Below, in pieces: positions 7,685 through 15,355 of a stretch of 53,213 nt of DNA (position 1 is its first letter; every line of letters starts with the position of its first letter). The position numbers and the translations under genes were made by a program. The stretch comes from Candidatus Aquidulcis sp. Lineage in GTDB: Bacteria > Chloroflexota > Anaerolineae > Anaerolineales > UBA4823. The stretch is from contig DYIZ01000001.1 of NCBI GenBank assembly GCA_020723385.1, forward strand, positions 68,045 to 121,257, read 5' to 3'. The notes under the pieces were generated by a model. The model saw nothing but the letters and a program-made list of their open reading frames with translations. It made no database searches and was not told where the DNA came from.

Positions 7685-10081
7685 ATGTCTAGAAACCACA
7701 AGGTATCCTATCGTTTTCTGGTTGTGCTGCTATTGACATCGTGGATTTGCACAACCCAAACCATCAAGAATACTCCAGCAATTGCTTCTGCTGCCGAAAG
7801 GGCGGTTACGCCTGAGAGTATGAGCTTCGAGCAGGTCGGTCATTTGGGCGGTGCAGCTACAAATGTTGTCGTTCAGGGACAATATGCCTATCTCGCCATC
7901 GGTGCGGAACTTGCGGTGATGGACATCAGTGATCCGACTGATATGAGGCGGGTGGGGTATGTCTTGTTTTCTGATGAAATTGCAGATGTGGCAATAAAAG
8001 ACAATTATGCGTATGCCGTGGGGATTGGCATTTATGTTGTTGATGTTTCCAATCCTGCCCACCCCAACGCCGTTGATGTCGTTTTGAAGGGAGAAGCCTT
8101 TTGCCGTGTGAAGATTTCGGGAGCTTATCTTTATGCTGTACGCTGCAAATCCTATTACGATCCCTCACCATTGGTTGTGATGAAAATTTCTGAACCTGCC
8201 AATCCGATCATCTTCGATCGGCAGTCACTTACCGATAATTTGCCCGGCGGCTCAGGGGATAACCCGGATGAAGCTGCTCAGGATTTAGAAGTGGTTGATG
8301 ACTTTGCTTATGAAGCGATTGGTTTTTGTAATAAAAGTGGATGTTTCGGCTACCTTGATATTTATGATATTCAGAATCCGGACGAGCCTTTGTATGTTGG
8401 AACATTTCACGAGGATGTGAGATTCACCGAACTGAATATCGTCGGTTCATATGCGTATCTTTCGTCGAATAGGGGATTGTTCACAGTTGATCTGACTAAC
8501 CCCTCAGAGCCAATCCAGGCAGGTTTGTGCTCGACTTGCGCCAATGGGATACCTTACCCGGCCGATGGTCATTCTTATTTGGTGGGAAGCCAGGTCATTG
8601 AGATAACCGCGCCATTATCCCCAACTATCGTCACAGCTTGCAGCGAGTGTGGTGACTATGGCGTCATTGATAATACGGTCGCTTTTTTCCCCATGGGTTT
8701 TGACGGCCTGCGGGCGGTCAATATCGCGGATGTTTCCCAACTTAGCGGACTGGGCGTATATCGAACATTCGATCCGTCCACATTTGCGATTCAGGGGCAT
8801 CACGCCTTCGTGCTCTCGGGATCTACAATGCTTGTCGTTGATGTTCGAAATCCGAAAAACCCTGCTGTTATTGGCATCCCGTTTGGACTGCCTCATGGCG
8901 GTTATAAGATTGCCCTGACGGCGGACTATGCATATATCACCGATGGCTTTGGTCTGGTTATCGTCAACATTTCTGATCTGGCCCATCCTTACCAGGCATC
9001 CTCTATCGAAGTGGAAGGCGCAAGCGGTTTCGAGCTGGCCGGGAATTATGCCTATGTGGCTGGCTCGAACGGTTTGAGCATCCTCAATATATCGAACCCC
9101 TTCCAACCGATTCTTGTTTCTACCTTTCCCGCGGGAGGCTCAGCGAAGGATGTGGCTTTGGCGGGATCGAATGTGCTATTGGTTGATTCGAATCCACCTC
9201 AATTTGAAAACCTGTGGGTGATCAGTGTCGCCGATCCTTACCACCCAGCCATTGGTGGATTTTGTTGGTATTGCGGCGGTGAACAAATCGAGGTTATGGG
9301 CAATTATGCTTACGTTACCCCTGGAACAATTCAAGTTAAAGTGATTGATATCAGTAATCTTAACCAACCGGTTCTGGCAACAACTCATAATTTCCCTGAG
9401 GCGATAGCGGATATTGACGTCGAATGCGATTATGGGTATTTTGCAGGTATGAATGGCGGCGGCCTGACCGTTTATGATCTGGCTGACCCCTTGCATCCTG
9501 TCGAGATCGCCCGTCAAAACCTGTCCCTGTGGATGATGGAAGTAAGCCTGAACAATGGTCTGATCTATACCCTTCATGCGGCTCCAGATCGGGGTTTGAG
9601 TATCTATCAGCCATTGGTCTCCGCTGAGTTTACTCCGGCTGAAGGCGGTACGCTGACCTATACGGGGGAGCGCTGCCTGCGAACTCGCCTTCAAATTGCC
9701 CCTTCTACTTTCATCACCGATACGGTTGTTACTTATGCGCCCCTGGTGGATTTCAGCACCCTGGTCAATGGGATGGCTTTTACCGACCATGCGTTCGATG
9801 TCCAGGTCGCTCAAAATGGAATACCACAACCCGAGCTTACGTTCAATTTGCCGGTGACCGTGACTATCGAGTATGATGACGCTGATGTCTGGTCGGTTCG
9901 TGATGCCAACCAGCTTTCGCTATTTTATTGGGATGGCAGCGCTTGGGGCTTGCCAATGCTTGCGTCCTCTCTGGATCGCTGGAGCACTTTTACCGGCCAG
10001 ATTACTCGGGTGGGAAAATACGCCTTGTTCGGCCCAACGAATAACCTCTACTTCCCGGTTATCCAGGGAAACAACGAGTAA
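7685..10081 (+). CDS. Secreted LVIVD-repeat (beta-propeller-like) surface protein
   Basis: 798-aa protein with a Sec signal (SYRFLVVLLLTSWICTT, likely cleavage after IASA) followed by about 13 LVIVD-type repeats of the form YAYLAxG-LxVxDISDPxxPxxVG (e.g. YAYVAGSNGLSILNISNP). Such repeats occur in extracellular bacterial and archaeal proteins and probably form propeller blades. The C-terminal domain contains FTPAEGGTLTYTGE and DANQLSLFYWDGSAWG, then ends NNLYFPVIQGNNE. The start at 7685 is supported by GGAAGGGG upstream and by the signal peptide; the in-frame TTG at 7625 would add a non-signal leader. Lower GC than its neighbours. Paralogous to the broken gene at 22272. Confidence 0.85.
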   Translation: MSRNHKVSYRFLVVLLLTSWICTTQTIKNTPAIASAAERAVTPESMSFEQVGHLGGAATNVVVQGQYAYLAIGAELAVMDISDPTDMRRVGYVLFSDEIADVAIKDNYAYAVGIGIYVVDVSNPAHPNAVDVVLKGEAFCRVKISGAYLYAVRCKSYYDPSPLVVMKISEPANPIIFDRQSLTDNLPGGSGDNPDEAAQDLEVVDDFAYEAIGFCNKSGCFGYLDIYDIQNPDEPLYVGTFHEDVRFTELNIVGSYAYLSSNRGLFTVDLTNPSEPIQAGLCSTCANGIPYPADGHSYLVGSQVIEITAPLSPTIVTACSECGDYGVIDNTVAFFPMGFDGLRAVNIADVSQLSGLGVYRTFDPSTFAIQGHHAFVLSGSTMLVVDVRNPKNPAVIGIPFGLPHGGYKIALTADYAYITDGFGLVIVNISDLAHPYQASSIEVEGASGFELAGNYAYVAGSNGLSILNISNPFQPILVSTFPAGGSAKDVALAGSNVLLVDSNPPQFENLWVISVADPYHPAIGGFCWYCGGEQIEVMGNYAYVTPGTIQVKVIDISNLNQPVLATTHNFPEAIADIDVECDYGYFAGMNGGGLTVYDLADPLHPVEIARQNLSLWMMEVSLNNGLIYTLHAAPDRGLSIYQPLVSAEFTPAEGGTLTYTGERCLRTRLQIAPSTFITDTVVTYAPLVDFSTLVNGMAFTDHAFDVQVAQNGIPQPELTFNLPVTVTIEYDDADVWSVRDANQLSLFYWDGSAWGLPMLASSLDRWSTFTGQITRVGKYALFGPTNNLYFPVIQGNNE

Positions 10082-10100
10082 CGAAATGGAGACTCCAGAT

Positions 10101-10145
10101 ATTGGGTCAGCGTGGGCAACGAAGTTGACTGCGCTGGCCCAATTT
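10101..10145. terminator. Hairpin downstream of the LVIVD gene
   Basis: ATTGGGTCAGCG (10101-10112) pairs with CGCTGGCCCAAT (10132-10143) with one mismatch; an inner CAAC-GAA-GTTG stem closes on a GAA loop. It is followed by TTTCT. Confidence 0.55.
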
Positions 10146-10177
10146 CTGATAGGCCTCAGCCAACCTCAAAATGCTGG

Positions 10178-10206
10178 TTGACAGCCGGGTGGGCTGATAG
10201 TAAACT
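10178..10206 (+). promoter_or_regulatory. Sigma-70-like promoter of the ABC-2 exporter operon
   Basis: TTGACA (10178-10183), a 17-base spacer and TAAACT (10201-10206), giving a predicted leader of roughly 40 bases before the permease ATG at 10255. Confidence 0.62.
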
Positions 10207-10254
10207 GTGCGCTTCATCGCCCTTACGCCTTAAACTCATCGAGCAGCCCATTCC

Positions 10255-11046
10255 ATGCGCCTCTTCTTCGAGCTTGCCCGGCGTTCCTTTCAACGCCAGT
10301 TGACTTACCGCGCCGCCACAATCGCTGGCCTGGTGACAAATTTCTTTTTCGGCGTGTTACGCGTCGCGGTGTTGACGGCTTTCTATGGTGTGCAGGCCGA
10401 GGTCAATGGGCTGTCGCTGCAAGGGGCGATCACCTTCACCGGTCTGACCCAGGCGATCATTGGCTACCTCAGCCTGTTCGGCTGGTATGAGGTGATGAAT
10501 TCGATCTATACCGGGGCGGTGGCAACGGATCTGCTCAAACCGATGGGGTACTATCGCTTTTGGATGGCGCAAGACCTCGGGCGGGCGGTGGCCCAATTGG
10601 TAATGCGCGCCTTGCCGATCATGTTGGCCTACGCGATTTTCTTTCCCATCACCTGGCCGAAAAGTGTGGGGCAGTGGCTGGCTTTGGTTGTCGCGATGGC
10701 GTTGGCCTGGATGATCAGCTTTTCGGTGCGCTTCCTGGCAAACCTGGCGGGGTTTTGGACGCCGAATGCCCTGGGTTTCGTGCGCTTTGCCTTTATCTTG
10801 ATGTATTTTTTGACCGGCTTCCTCATGCCGCTGCGTTTCTTCCCGGATTGGTTCGTGCGGCTGTGTAACTTGACTCCTTTCCCGTACATCATCAATACTG
10901 TCGTCGAAATTTTCCTGGGAGTGCTGACCGGCCCTCAGATCGTCGTCGCGCTGTTGAGCCAGTTGGGGTGGGTCGTTATCCTGGGAGTCGCCTGCCAGTT
11001 GATTTTGCGGGCAGGCGTCAGGCGATTGGTGATCCAGGGAGGTTGA
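10255..11046 (+). CDS. ABC-2 type exporter permease (DUF990-like), first subunit
   Basis: 263-aa polytopic membrane protein with about six hydrophobic segments (e.g. AIMLAYAIFFPITW, ALVVAMALAWMISFSV, FAFILMYFLTGFLMP). The N-terminus RLFFELARRSFQRQLTYRAATIAG and the motif LTPFPYIINTVVEIFLG resemble the DUF990/ABC-2 permease family that pairs with a second DUF990 subunit and an ATPase, as here. Member of a three-gene exporter operon, 3 bases before the second permease. No ribosome-binding site is obvious before ATG 10255. Cargo unknown; the family is often annotated as a daunorubicin-resistance-like exporter, which the sequence alone cannot prove. Confidence 0.85.
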   Translation: MRLFFELARRSFQRQLTYRAATIAGLVTNFFFGVLRVAVLTAFYGVQAEVNGLSLQGAITFTGLTQAIIGYLSLFGWYEVMNSIYTGAVATDLLKPMGYYRFWMAQDLGRAVAQLVMRALPIMLAYAIFFPITWPKSVGQWLALVVAMALAWMISFSVRFLANLAGFWTPNALGFVRFAFILMYFLTGFLMPLRFFPDWFVRLCNLTPFPYIINTVVEIFLGVLTGPQIVVALLSQLGWVVILGVACQLILRAGVRRLVIQGG

Positions 11047-11049
11047 GCG

Positions 11050-11859
11050 ATGCGACATGGGTTGATGCTCTACTTCCGGCTGGTTGGCGTGCAGATACGG
11101 TCGCAAATGCAGTATCGCATTCCTTTCCTGGTCGAGATGGCATCTACGGGATTGATCACCTTTGCCAGTTTTGCCACACTGGCGCTCGTGTTTCAGCGAT
11201 TCGAGCATATCGCCGGATGGAATCTCGGGGAGGTGGCCTTCCTCTATGGGATGGTGGAGACCTCCTTCGGGGTGATGGATATGCTCTTCAGCGGATTCGA
11301 CCCGCAAAACTTCGGCAGGCAGACCCGCCTGGGGCGGTTCGACCAATTGATGCTGCGCCCGGTCAACCTCACCGTGCAGGTGCTTGGCTCCGAGTTCATC
11401 TTGCGGCGGTTGGGGCGCATCGCCCAGGGGACGCTGGTGCTGGTGATCGCGTTGAATTGGGTTGATATCCATTGGACGCTGGCGAAACTCTGTTACCTGC
11501 CGTTTGTGTTCATCGGGCAGATATGTTTCTTCGGCGGGTTGTTCATCATCGGCGCGACGATCTCTTTCTGGACATTGGAATCCATCGAATTTATGAACGT
11601 ATTCACCTACGGCGGCACGGAGATGATGTCGTATCCTGCGACGATTTACCAGGATTGGCTGCGTAAGTTCTTTACGTATATCCTCCCCGCTGTATTTATC
11701 AACTACTACCCGGCGCTATTCATCCTCGATAAGCCCGATCCCTTTCACATGCCAGCCTTCGCGTCCTACCTGGCTCCCGCGGCGGGCTTTGGCGTGCTGG
11801 CTGCGGCGCTGGCCTTTTGGCGATTTGGTATACAACATTATCAGAGCACGGGAACGTAA
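11050..11859 (+). CDS. ABC-2 type exporter permease (DUF990-like), second subunit
   Basis: 269-aa membrane protein beginning MRHGLMLYFRLVGVQIRSQM, with several hydrophobic spans and the family-typical segments DMLFSGFDPQNFGRQTRLGRFDQLMLRPVN and FFGGLFIIGATISFWTLESIE. It is the heterodimer partner of the preceding permease, from which it is separated by 3 bases including a GGAGGTTGAGCG ribosome-binding region. It sits in the cytoplasmic membrane. The ATPase gene follows after a 107-base gap containing two perfect hairpins. Confidence 0.85.
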   Translation: MRHGLMLYFRLVGVQIRSQMQYRIPFLVEMASTGLITFASFATLALVFQRFEHIAGWNLGEVAFLYGMVETSFGVMDMLFSGFDPQNFGRQTRLGRFDQLMLRPVNLTVQVLGSEFILRRLGRIAQGTLVLVIALNWVDIHWTLAKLCYLPFVFIGQICFFGGLFIIGATISFWTLESIEFMNVFTYGGTEMMSYPATIYQDWLRKFFTYILPAVFINYYPALFILDKPDPFHMPAFASYLAPAAGFGVLAAALAFWRFGIQHYQSTGT

Positions 11860-11871
11860 ATAATTCGAGCC

Positions 11872-11890
11872 TTCCCGCCTTTGGCGGGAA
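11872..11890. repeat. Small perfect hairpin between exporter permease and ATPase genes
   Basis: TTCCCGCC (11872-11879), loop TTT, GGCGGGAA (11883-11890). It lies 13 bases after the permease stop and just before a larger hairpin. No T-run follows. Confidence 0.7.
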
Positions 11891-11895
11891 ATATC

Positions 11896-11948
11896 CCGGA
11901 TTTGGGGTATGGGAGTGGGCGAAGCCCACTCCCATACCCCAAATCCGG
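11896..11948. repeat. Perfect 25-bp inverted repeat with GAA loop
   Basis: The left arm 11896-11920 starts CCGGATTTGGGG and ends GAGTGGGC; the right arm 11924-11948 is its exact complement, leaving a 3-base loop. The apical part GTGGGC-GAA-GCCCAC matches, in inverse orientation and with one or two changes, the tip of the hairpin at 34600-34654. Confidence 0.9.
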
Positions 11949-11966
11949 CCTCTTCTCTAATTGCTT

Positions 11967-12977
11967 ATGACCCCTATCATTCGAGTGCATCATCTTCACA
12001 AGCATTTTAGATTGACCCGAAACCGGCATGGATTATTGGGCGCGGTGCGGGGCTTGATCGCGCCGGAATATCGAACGGTGCGCGCCGTAGATGGGATCAG
12101 CTTCGACCTGGCGCGCGGCGAGCTGGTGGGGTATCTTGGTCCCAATGGAGCCGGAAAATCAACGACGATCAAGATGCTCGCCGGGCTGTTGGTCCCCACT
12201 TCGGGCGAGATCGTCGTCAATGGTCACGTCCCCTGGCGGGAGCGGCAAGCCTACGTCGCCAGGATCGGCGCGGTCTTCGGTCAGCGCACTACACTGTGGT
12301 GGGATCTGCCGGTAAGCGAATCGCTCGACCTGCTGCAACATATCTATAAAATTCCCGCCCAGCAGTTTCAGCGAAACCTGGACGAATTTCGCCAGTTGCT
12401 CGGGCTGGATGCATTCATCAATACCCCGGTGCGGGCTTTATCGCTCGGCCAGCGGATGCGCGCCGATTTGTGCGCCGCCTTGCTCCACGACCCGGATTTG
12501 TTGTTCCTCGATGAGCCGACCATCGGGCTGGACGTGGTCGCCAAAGAGCGCATCCGGCAATTCATCCAGCATGTCAACCGGGTGCGGGGCACAACCGTCA
12601 TCCTCACCACGCACGATCTATCGGATGTGGAAAAACTGTGTGAGCGGGTGATGATCATTGACCATGGTCGGCTTTTATACGATGGTAAATTGGAATTCCT
12701 GCGCGAAAAGTTTGGCGGTAAACGCCAGTTGGTGGTAGACTTTGCGGAGAATTATTCCGATGCCCCTGTGGACGGCGCCGAGATCGCCGGGCGGGATGGT
12801 AATCGTGTCACTTACGAGTTCGAGCGGCGGGTGATCGCCGCATCTGAATTGATCGGTCGTCTTTCATCCCAATATCGAATTAATGATCTTGAGGTTCGTG
12901 AGCCGGATATCGAATCCACGATCCGGCGGATATACGAGGAGAAATTATTGGAAAACGCCTCGGATGCAGCTAATTGA
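11967..12977 (+). CDS. ABC-2 exporter ATP-binding protein
   Basis: 336-aa ABC ATPase: Walker A GPNGAGKST (about 60-68), Q-loop region FGQRTTLWWDLP, signature ALSLGQRMRADL, Walker B LLFLDEPTIGLD and H-loop TTHDLSD. The C-terminal extension (about 240-336) is typical of NatA/DUF990-partner ATPases. It powers the two upstream permeases. The start is placed at ATG 11967 (MTPIIRVHHLHKHF); the in-frame TTG six bases earlier is less likely. No Shine-Dalgarno is seen, and the upstream 107 bases hold two strong hairpins, so expression relative to the permeases may be modulated. Confidence 0.93.
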   Translation: MTPIIRVHHLHKHFRLTRNRHGLLGAVRGLIAPEYRTVRAVDGISFDLARGELVGYLGPNGAGKSTTIKMLAGLLVPTSGEIVVNGHVPWRERQAYVARIGAVFGQRTTLWWDLPVSESLDLLQHIYKIPAQQFQRNLDEFRQLLGLDAFINTPVRALSLGQRMRADLCAALLHDPDLLFLDEPTIGLDVVAKERIRQFIQHVNRVRGTTVILTTHDLSDVEKLCERVMIIDHGRLLYDGKLEFLREKFGGKRQLVVDFAENYSDAPVDGAEIAGRDGNRVTYEFERRVIAASELIGRLSSQYRINDLEVREPDIESTIRRIYEEKLLENASDAAN

Positions 12978-13016
12978 CGAAAAAGCCACAGTCAAGTCGC
13001 CAGATAAATGTGATCC

Positions 13017-14291
13017 ATGCAAACAGCCGAATTGATCTTACAGCACATTGTTCGACCGCCAAAAACTGGCATTGACAAGCCGCCCTTGTTGATCTTGTTG
13101 CATGGGCAGCGCGGCAGCGAGACCGATTTCTTCGAGCCTGCCAGTAAATTCGATGATCGCTTGTTCATCGCCAGCCTGCGCGCGCCGTTTTCGATCTCGG
13201 CCAAAAGCCATGTGTGGTTTCACAGCGAGCCGGCCAGGGGAGATTTGCTCATAAGCCCGGCCCACATCGAGTACAGCCGCCAGCGCATCTCGAAATTTAT
13301 CCAAAAGGCTCCCGCTCTATTCGATACCGACCCGACTCAGGTTTATCTGATGGGATTTGACCAGGGAGCTATCATGAGCCTGGGCATGATGTTGTCTGAG
13401 CCGCAATCCCTGGCGGGGGTCATTTCTCTCAGCGGGCTGGTCGTTCCGGAAGTCAAAGCCGTCCTCACCCAACCCGAAAGACTCAAGAACTTCCCGGTGA
13501 TGGTCACGCAGGGCACCTTCGACGAAGTGTACACACCGGCGCAGGGTCGCGCCACACGCGATTTTTTGCTTTCACTGGTGGTCATGCTGAATTACCGTGA
13601 GTATCCCATTGGTCATCACCTCACTCAGGAAAGCCTGGCCGACGCCCGTATTTGGCTTTCTAAGCGGCTGGACCTGGCTCTGCCGCCGGCGCCTGCCAAA
13701 CCGCAGGCTGCTACAGCCCCTGCTCCTGCTTCTGCGTCTTCAACTGCCGAATCGGTTACAGTCGCAGGCGCTACCGCGCACGCTATCCCGAGAAAGACAA
13801 CCGCATCGCCGGCTCCTTTGCCTTACACAGTGAGGCTGAGCCGGGTGCATTTAAAAGTTCGCGATCTGGAGCGCGCTATCACATTTTATTCGCGTTTTCT
13901 CGGTCTGCGATTAGTCGAGCGGGTCGGTAATGTGTTCGCCTTCATGACCAGCAGCAGCCAGCATCACGAAGTTGCCCTCCAGCGTGTTGGCGCCGATGCG
14001 CCGCGCCCCCATCCTGACAGCACCGGGTTGCACGCTGCCGGCTTCGAGGTGCCAGATCAGGTTTCGTTTGCCAGAGCTTACCGGCTGCTGACCGAAGCCG
14101 GCATCAAAGTCAAGGCAACAGACCAGATTATCGGGTGGGTCATGCAGTTCAACGATCCCGATGGCAATGGGATCGAAATCCATTGGGATACCCGCAACCT
14201 GCCGGGTAAGGCGGATTTCTGGCAAGGACGAGAGCTGCCGCTCGAACCGGACAGGATTTTAGAAATATTACGAGGCACTCAGAAAAGTTGA
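13017..14291 (+). CDS. Alpha/beta-hydrolase (nucleophile Ser replaced by Asp) fused to a VOC/glyoxalase domain
   Basis: 424-aa fusion. Residues about 20-220 are a phospholipase/carboxylesterase-type alpha/beta hydrolase: LLILLHGQRGSETD oxyanion region, nucleophile elbow GFDQG (D115 where relatives have GFSQG), acidic-residue loop TQGTFDEVYTP, and histidine in YPIGHHLTQESLADARIWL. An Ala/Pro/Thr linker (about 222-272) leads to a VOC domain (about 275-405: RVHLKVRDLERAITFYSRFLGLRLVER, FNDPDGNGIEIHWD) of the glyoxalase/extradiol dioxygenase type. Function unknown: either a non-classical Asp-nucleophile enzyme or a dead hydrolase serving as a binding domain. Start ATG 13017 has no clear ribosome-binding site. 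OsmC follows. Confidence 0.85.
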   Translation: MQTAELILQHIVRPPKTGIDKPPLLILLHGQRGSETDFFEPASKFDDRLFIASLRAPFSISAKSHVWFHSEPARGDLLISPAHIEYSRQRISKFIQKAPALFDTDPTQVYLMGFDQGAIMSLGMMLSEPQSLAGVISLSGLVVPEVKAVLTQPERLKNFPVMVTQGTFDEVYTPAQGRATRDFLLSLVVMLNYREYPIGHHLTQESLADARIWLSKRLDLALPPAPAKPQAATAPAPASASSTAESVTVAGATAHAIPRKTTASPAPLPYTVRLSRVHLKVRDLERAITFYSRFLGLRLVERVGNVFAFMTSSSQHHEVALQRVGADAPRPHPDSTGLHAAGFEVPDQVSFARAYRLLTEAGIKVKATDQIIGWVMQFNDPDGNGIEIHWDTRNLPGKADFWQGRELPLEPDRILEILRGTQKS

Positions 14292-14301
14292 GGTGTTGTT
14301 T

Positions 14302-14727
14302 ATGGCAACCATATCCAGTACCGTTTCACTCAAGTGGATCAGTGCGACGCTCATGGCCGGAATGGATTCGCGCGGGCGGACGATCGTGATCGGAGCCGAT
14401 AGAGAATCGCAGCCCGAGTGGCTGGGACTCAAGGCCTCTGACTTGCTCATGCTGGCGGCAGCTTCCTGCTCGACTTATGATGTCGCCTCCATTATGCAAA
14501 AGCAGCGCGAGCCGCTCGAAGATTTGACCGTCACATGCACAGGCGAGCAAGATACCGAGCCGCCCAATACTTTCAAAAGCCTTCACCTTCATTACCATGT
14601 CAAGGGCGCGGTCAGCCGTGAAAAATTGGAGCGAGCGATCAACCTTTCGGAAGACAAGTATTGCTCCGTTATCAACACCCTCCGGCCCACCGTCACGATC
14701 ACCCACGATTACGAGATCTCGAACTGA
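14302..14727 (+). CDS. osmC: OsmC/Ohr-family peroxiredoxin-like protein
   Basis: 141-aa OsmC family protein. The two peroxidatic/resolving cysteine sites are seen in AAASCSTYDVASIM and DKYCSVINTL, and the alpha/beta OsmC fold signature GLKASDLLMLAAASC is clear. It probably reduces organic or fatty-acid hydroperoxides in the cytoplasm. The start is set at ATG 14302 with GAGGTG 7-12 bases upstream. It begins 10 bases after the hydrolase-VOC gene, suggesting cotranscription, and is followed by a strong terminator at 14736-14767. Confidence 0.9.
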   Translation: MATISSTVSLKWISATLMAGMDSRGRTIVIGADRESQPEWLGLKASDLLMLAAASCSTYDVASIMQKQREPLEDLTVTCTGEQDTEPPNTFKSLHLHYHVKGAVSREKLERAINLSEDKYCSVINTLRPTVTITHDYEISN

Positions 14728-14735
14728 CGTTGACC

Positions 14736-14767
14736 GCCGCGCGCTCACAGGCACGCGGCTTTTTTTT
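14736..14767 (+). terminator. Intrinsic terminator after osmC, abutting the next start codon
   Basis: GCCGCG (14736-14741) pairs with CGCGGC (14754-14759), followed by eight T residues (14760-14767). The T-run runs straight into ATGATGATG of the next gene. Confidence 0.75.
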
Positions 14768-15355
14768 ATGATGATGACACATCTCACCTCACGCTTTGAA
14801 GAAGCATTGGTGTACGCCGCCCACCTTCACGCCGGGCAGCAGCGTAAAGCGACGGAAATCCCTTACGTTGCACATCTGCTCAGCGTGACGGCGCTCGTTT
14901 TGGAAGATGGCGGCGACGAAGATCAGGCGATTGCTGCCCTCCTGCACGATGCGGTCGAAGATCAGGGGGGGCTGCCCACCCTGGATGAGATTCGCTGCCG
15001 GTTTGGCGACCGGGTTGCCGATTTCGTAGACGCATGTACCGACACCTATGAGACGCCTAAGCCGCCCTGGCGCGGGCGCAAAGAGACCTACATCGCCCGG
15101 CTGCGTCTGGCCTCCCCCGAAGTGCGCCGGATTTCACTGGCCGACAAGCTGCACAACGCCCGCACCATCCTGGCAGCCCTGTCACAGGGCAAGCACGATA
15201 TTTGGGCGCGCTTCAACGGCGGCGAGGAAGGCACATTATGGTATTACCACACTTTGGTCGAGGTCTATCGCCATACAGGCGATGATTGGATGACCAATGA
15301 GCTGGCTCGCACCGTCGAGGAGATGACCCGCCGGGCGGGTGAGGCGGCCCGATGA
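14768..15355 (+). CDS. HD-domain phosphohydrolase, MESH1/SpoT-hydrolase-like
   Basis: 195-aa HD hydrolase with the ppGpp-hydrolase pattern: AAHLHAGQQRKATEIPYVAHLLSV, ALLHDAVEDQGG (HD) and SLADKLHNARTI. This matches single-domain RelA/SpoT-like (MESH1/SAH) hydrolases that remove the 3'-pyrophosphate of (p)ppGpp; the substrate is inferred. ATG codons at 14768, 14771 and 14774 are possible starts, all directly after a terminator T-run with no room for a Shine-Dalgarno, so translation may be leaderless or depend on readthrough. The stop overlaps the histidine kinase start (ATGA). Confidence 0.82.
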   Translation: MMMTHLTSRFEEALVYAAHLHAGQQRKATEIPYVAHLLSVTALVLEDGGDEDQAIAALLHDAVEDQGGLPTLDEIRCRFGDRVADFVDACTDTYETPKPPWRGRKETYIARLRLASPEVRRISLADKLHNARTILAALSQGKHDIWARFNGGEEGTLWYYHTLVEVYRHTGDDWMTNELARTVEEMTRRAGEAAR

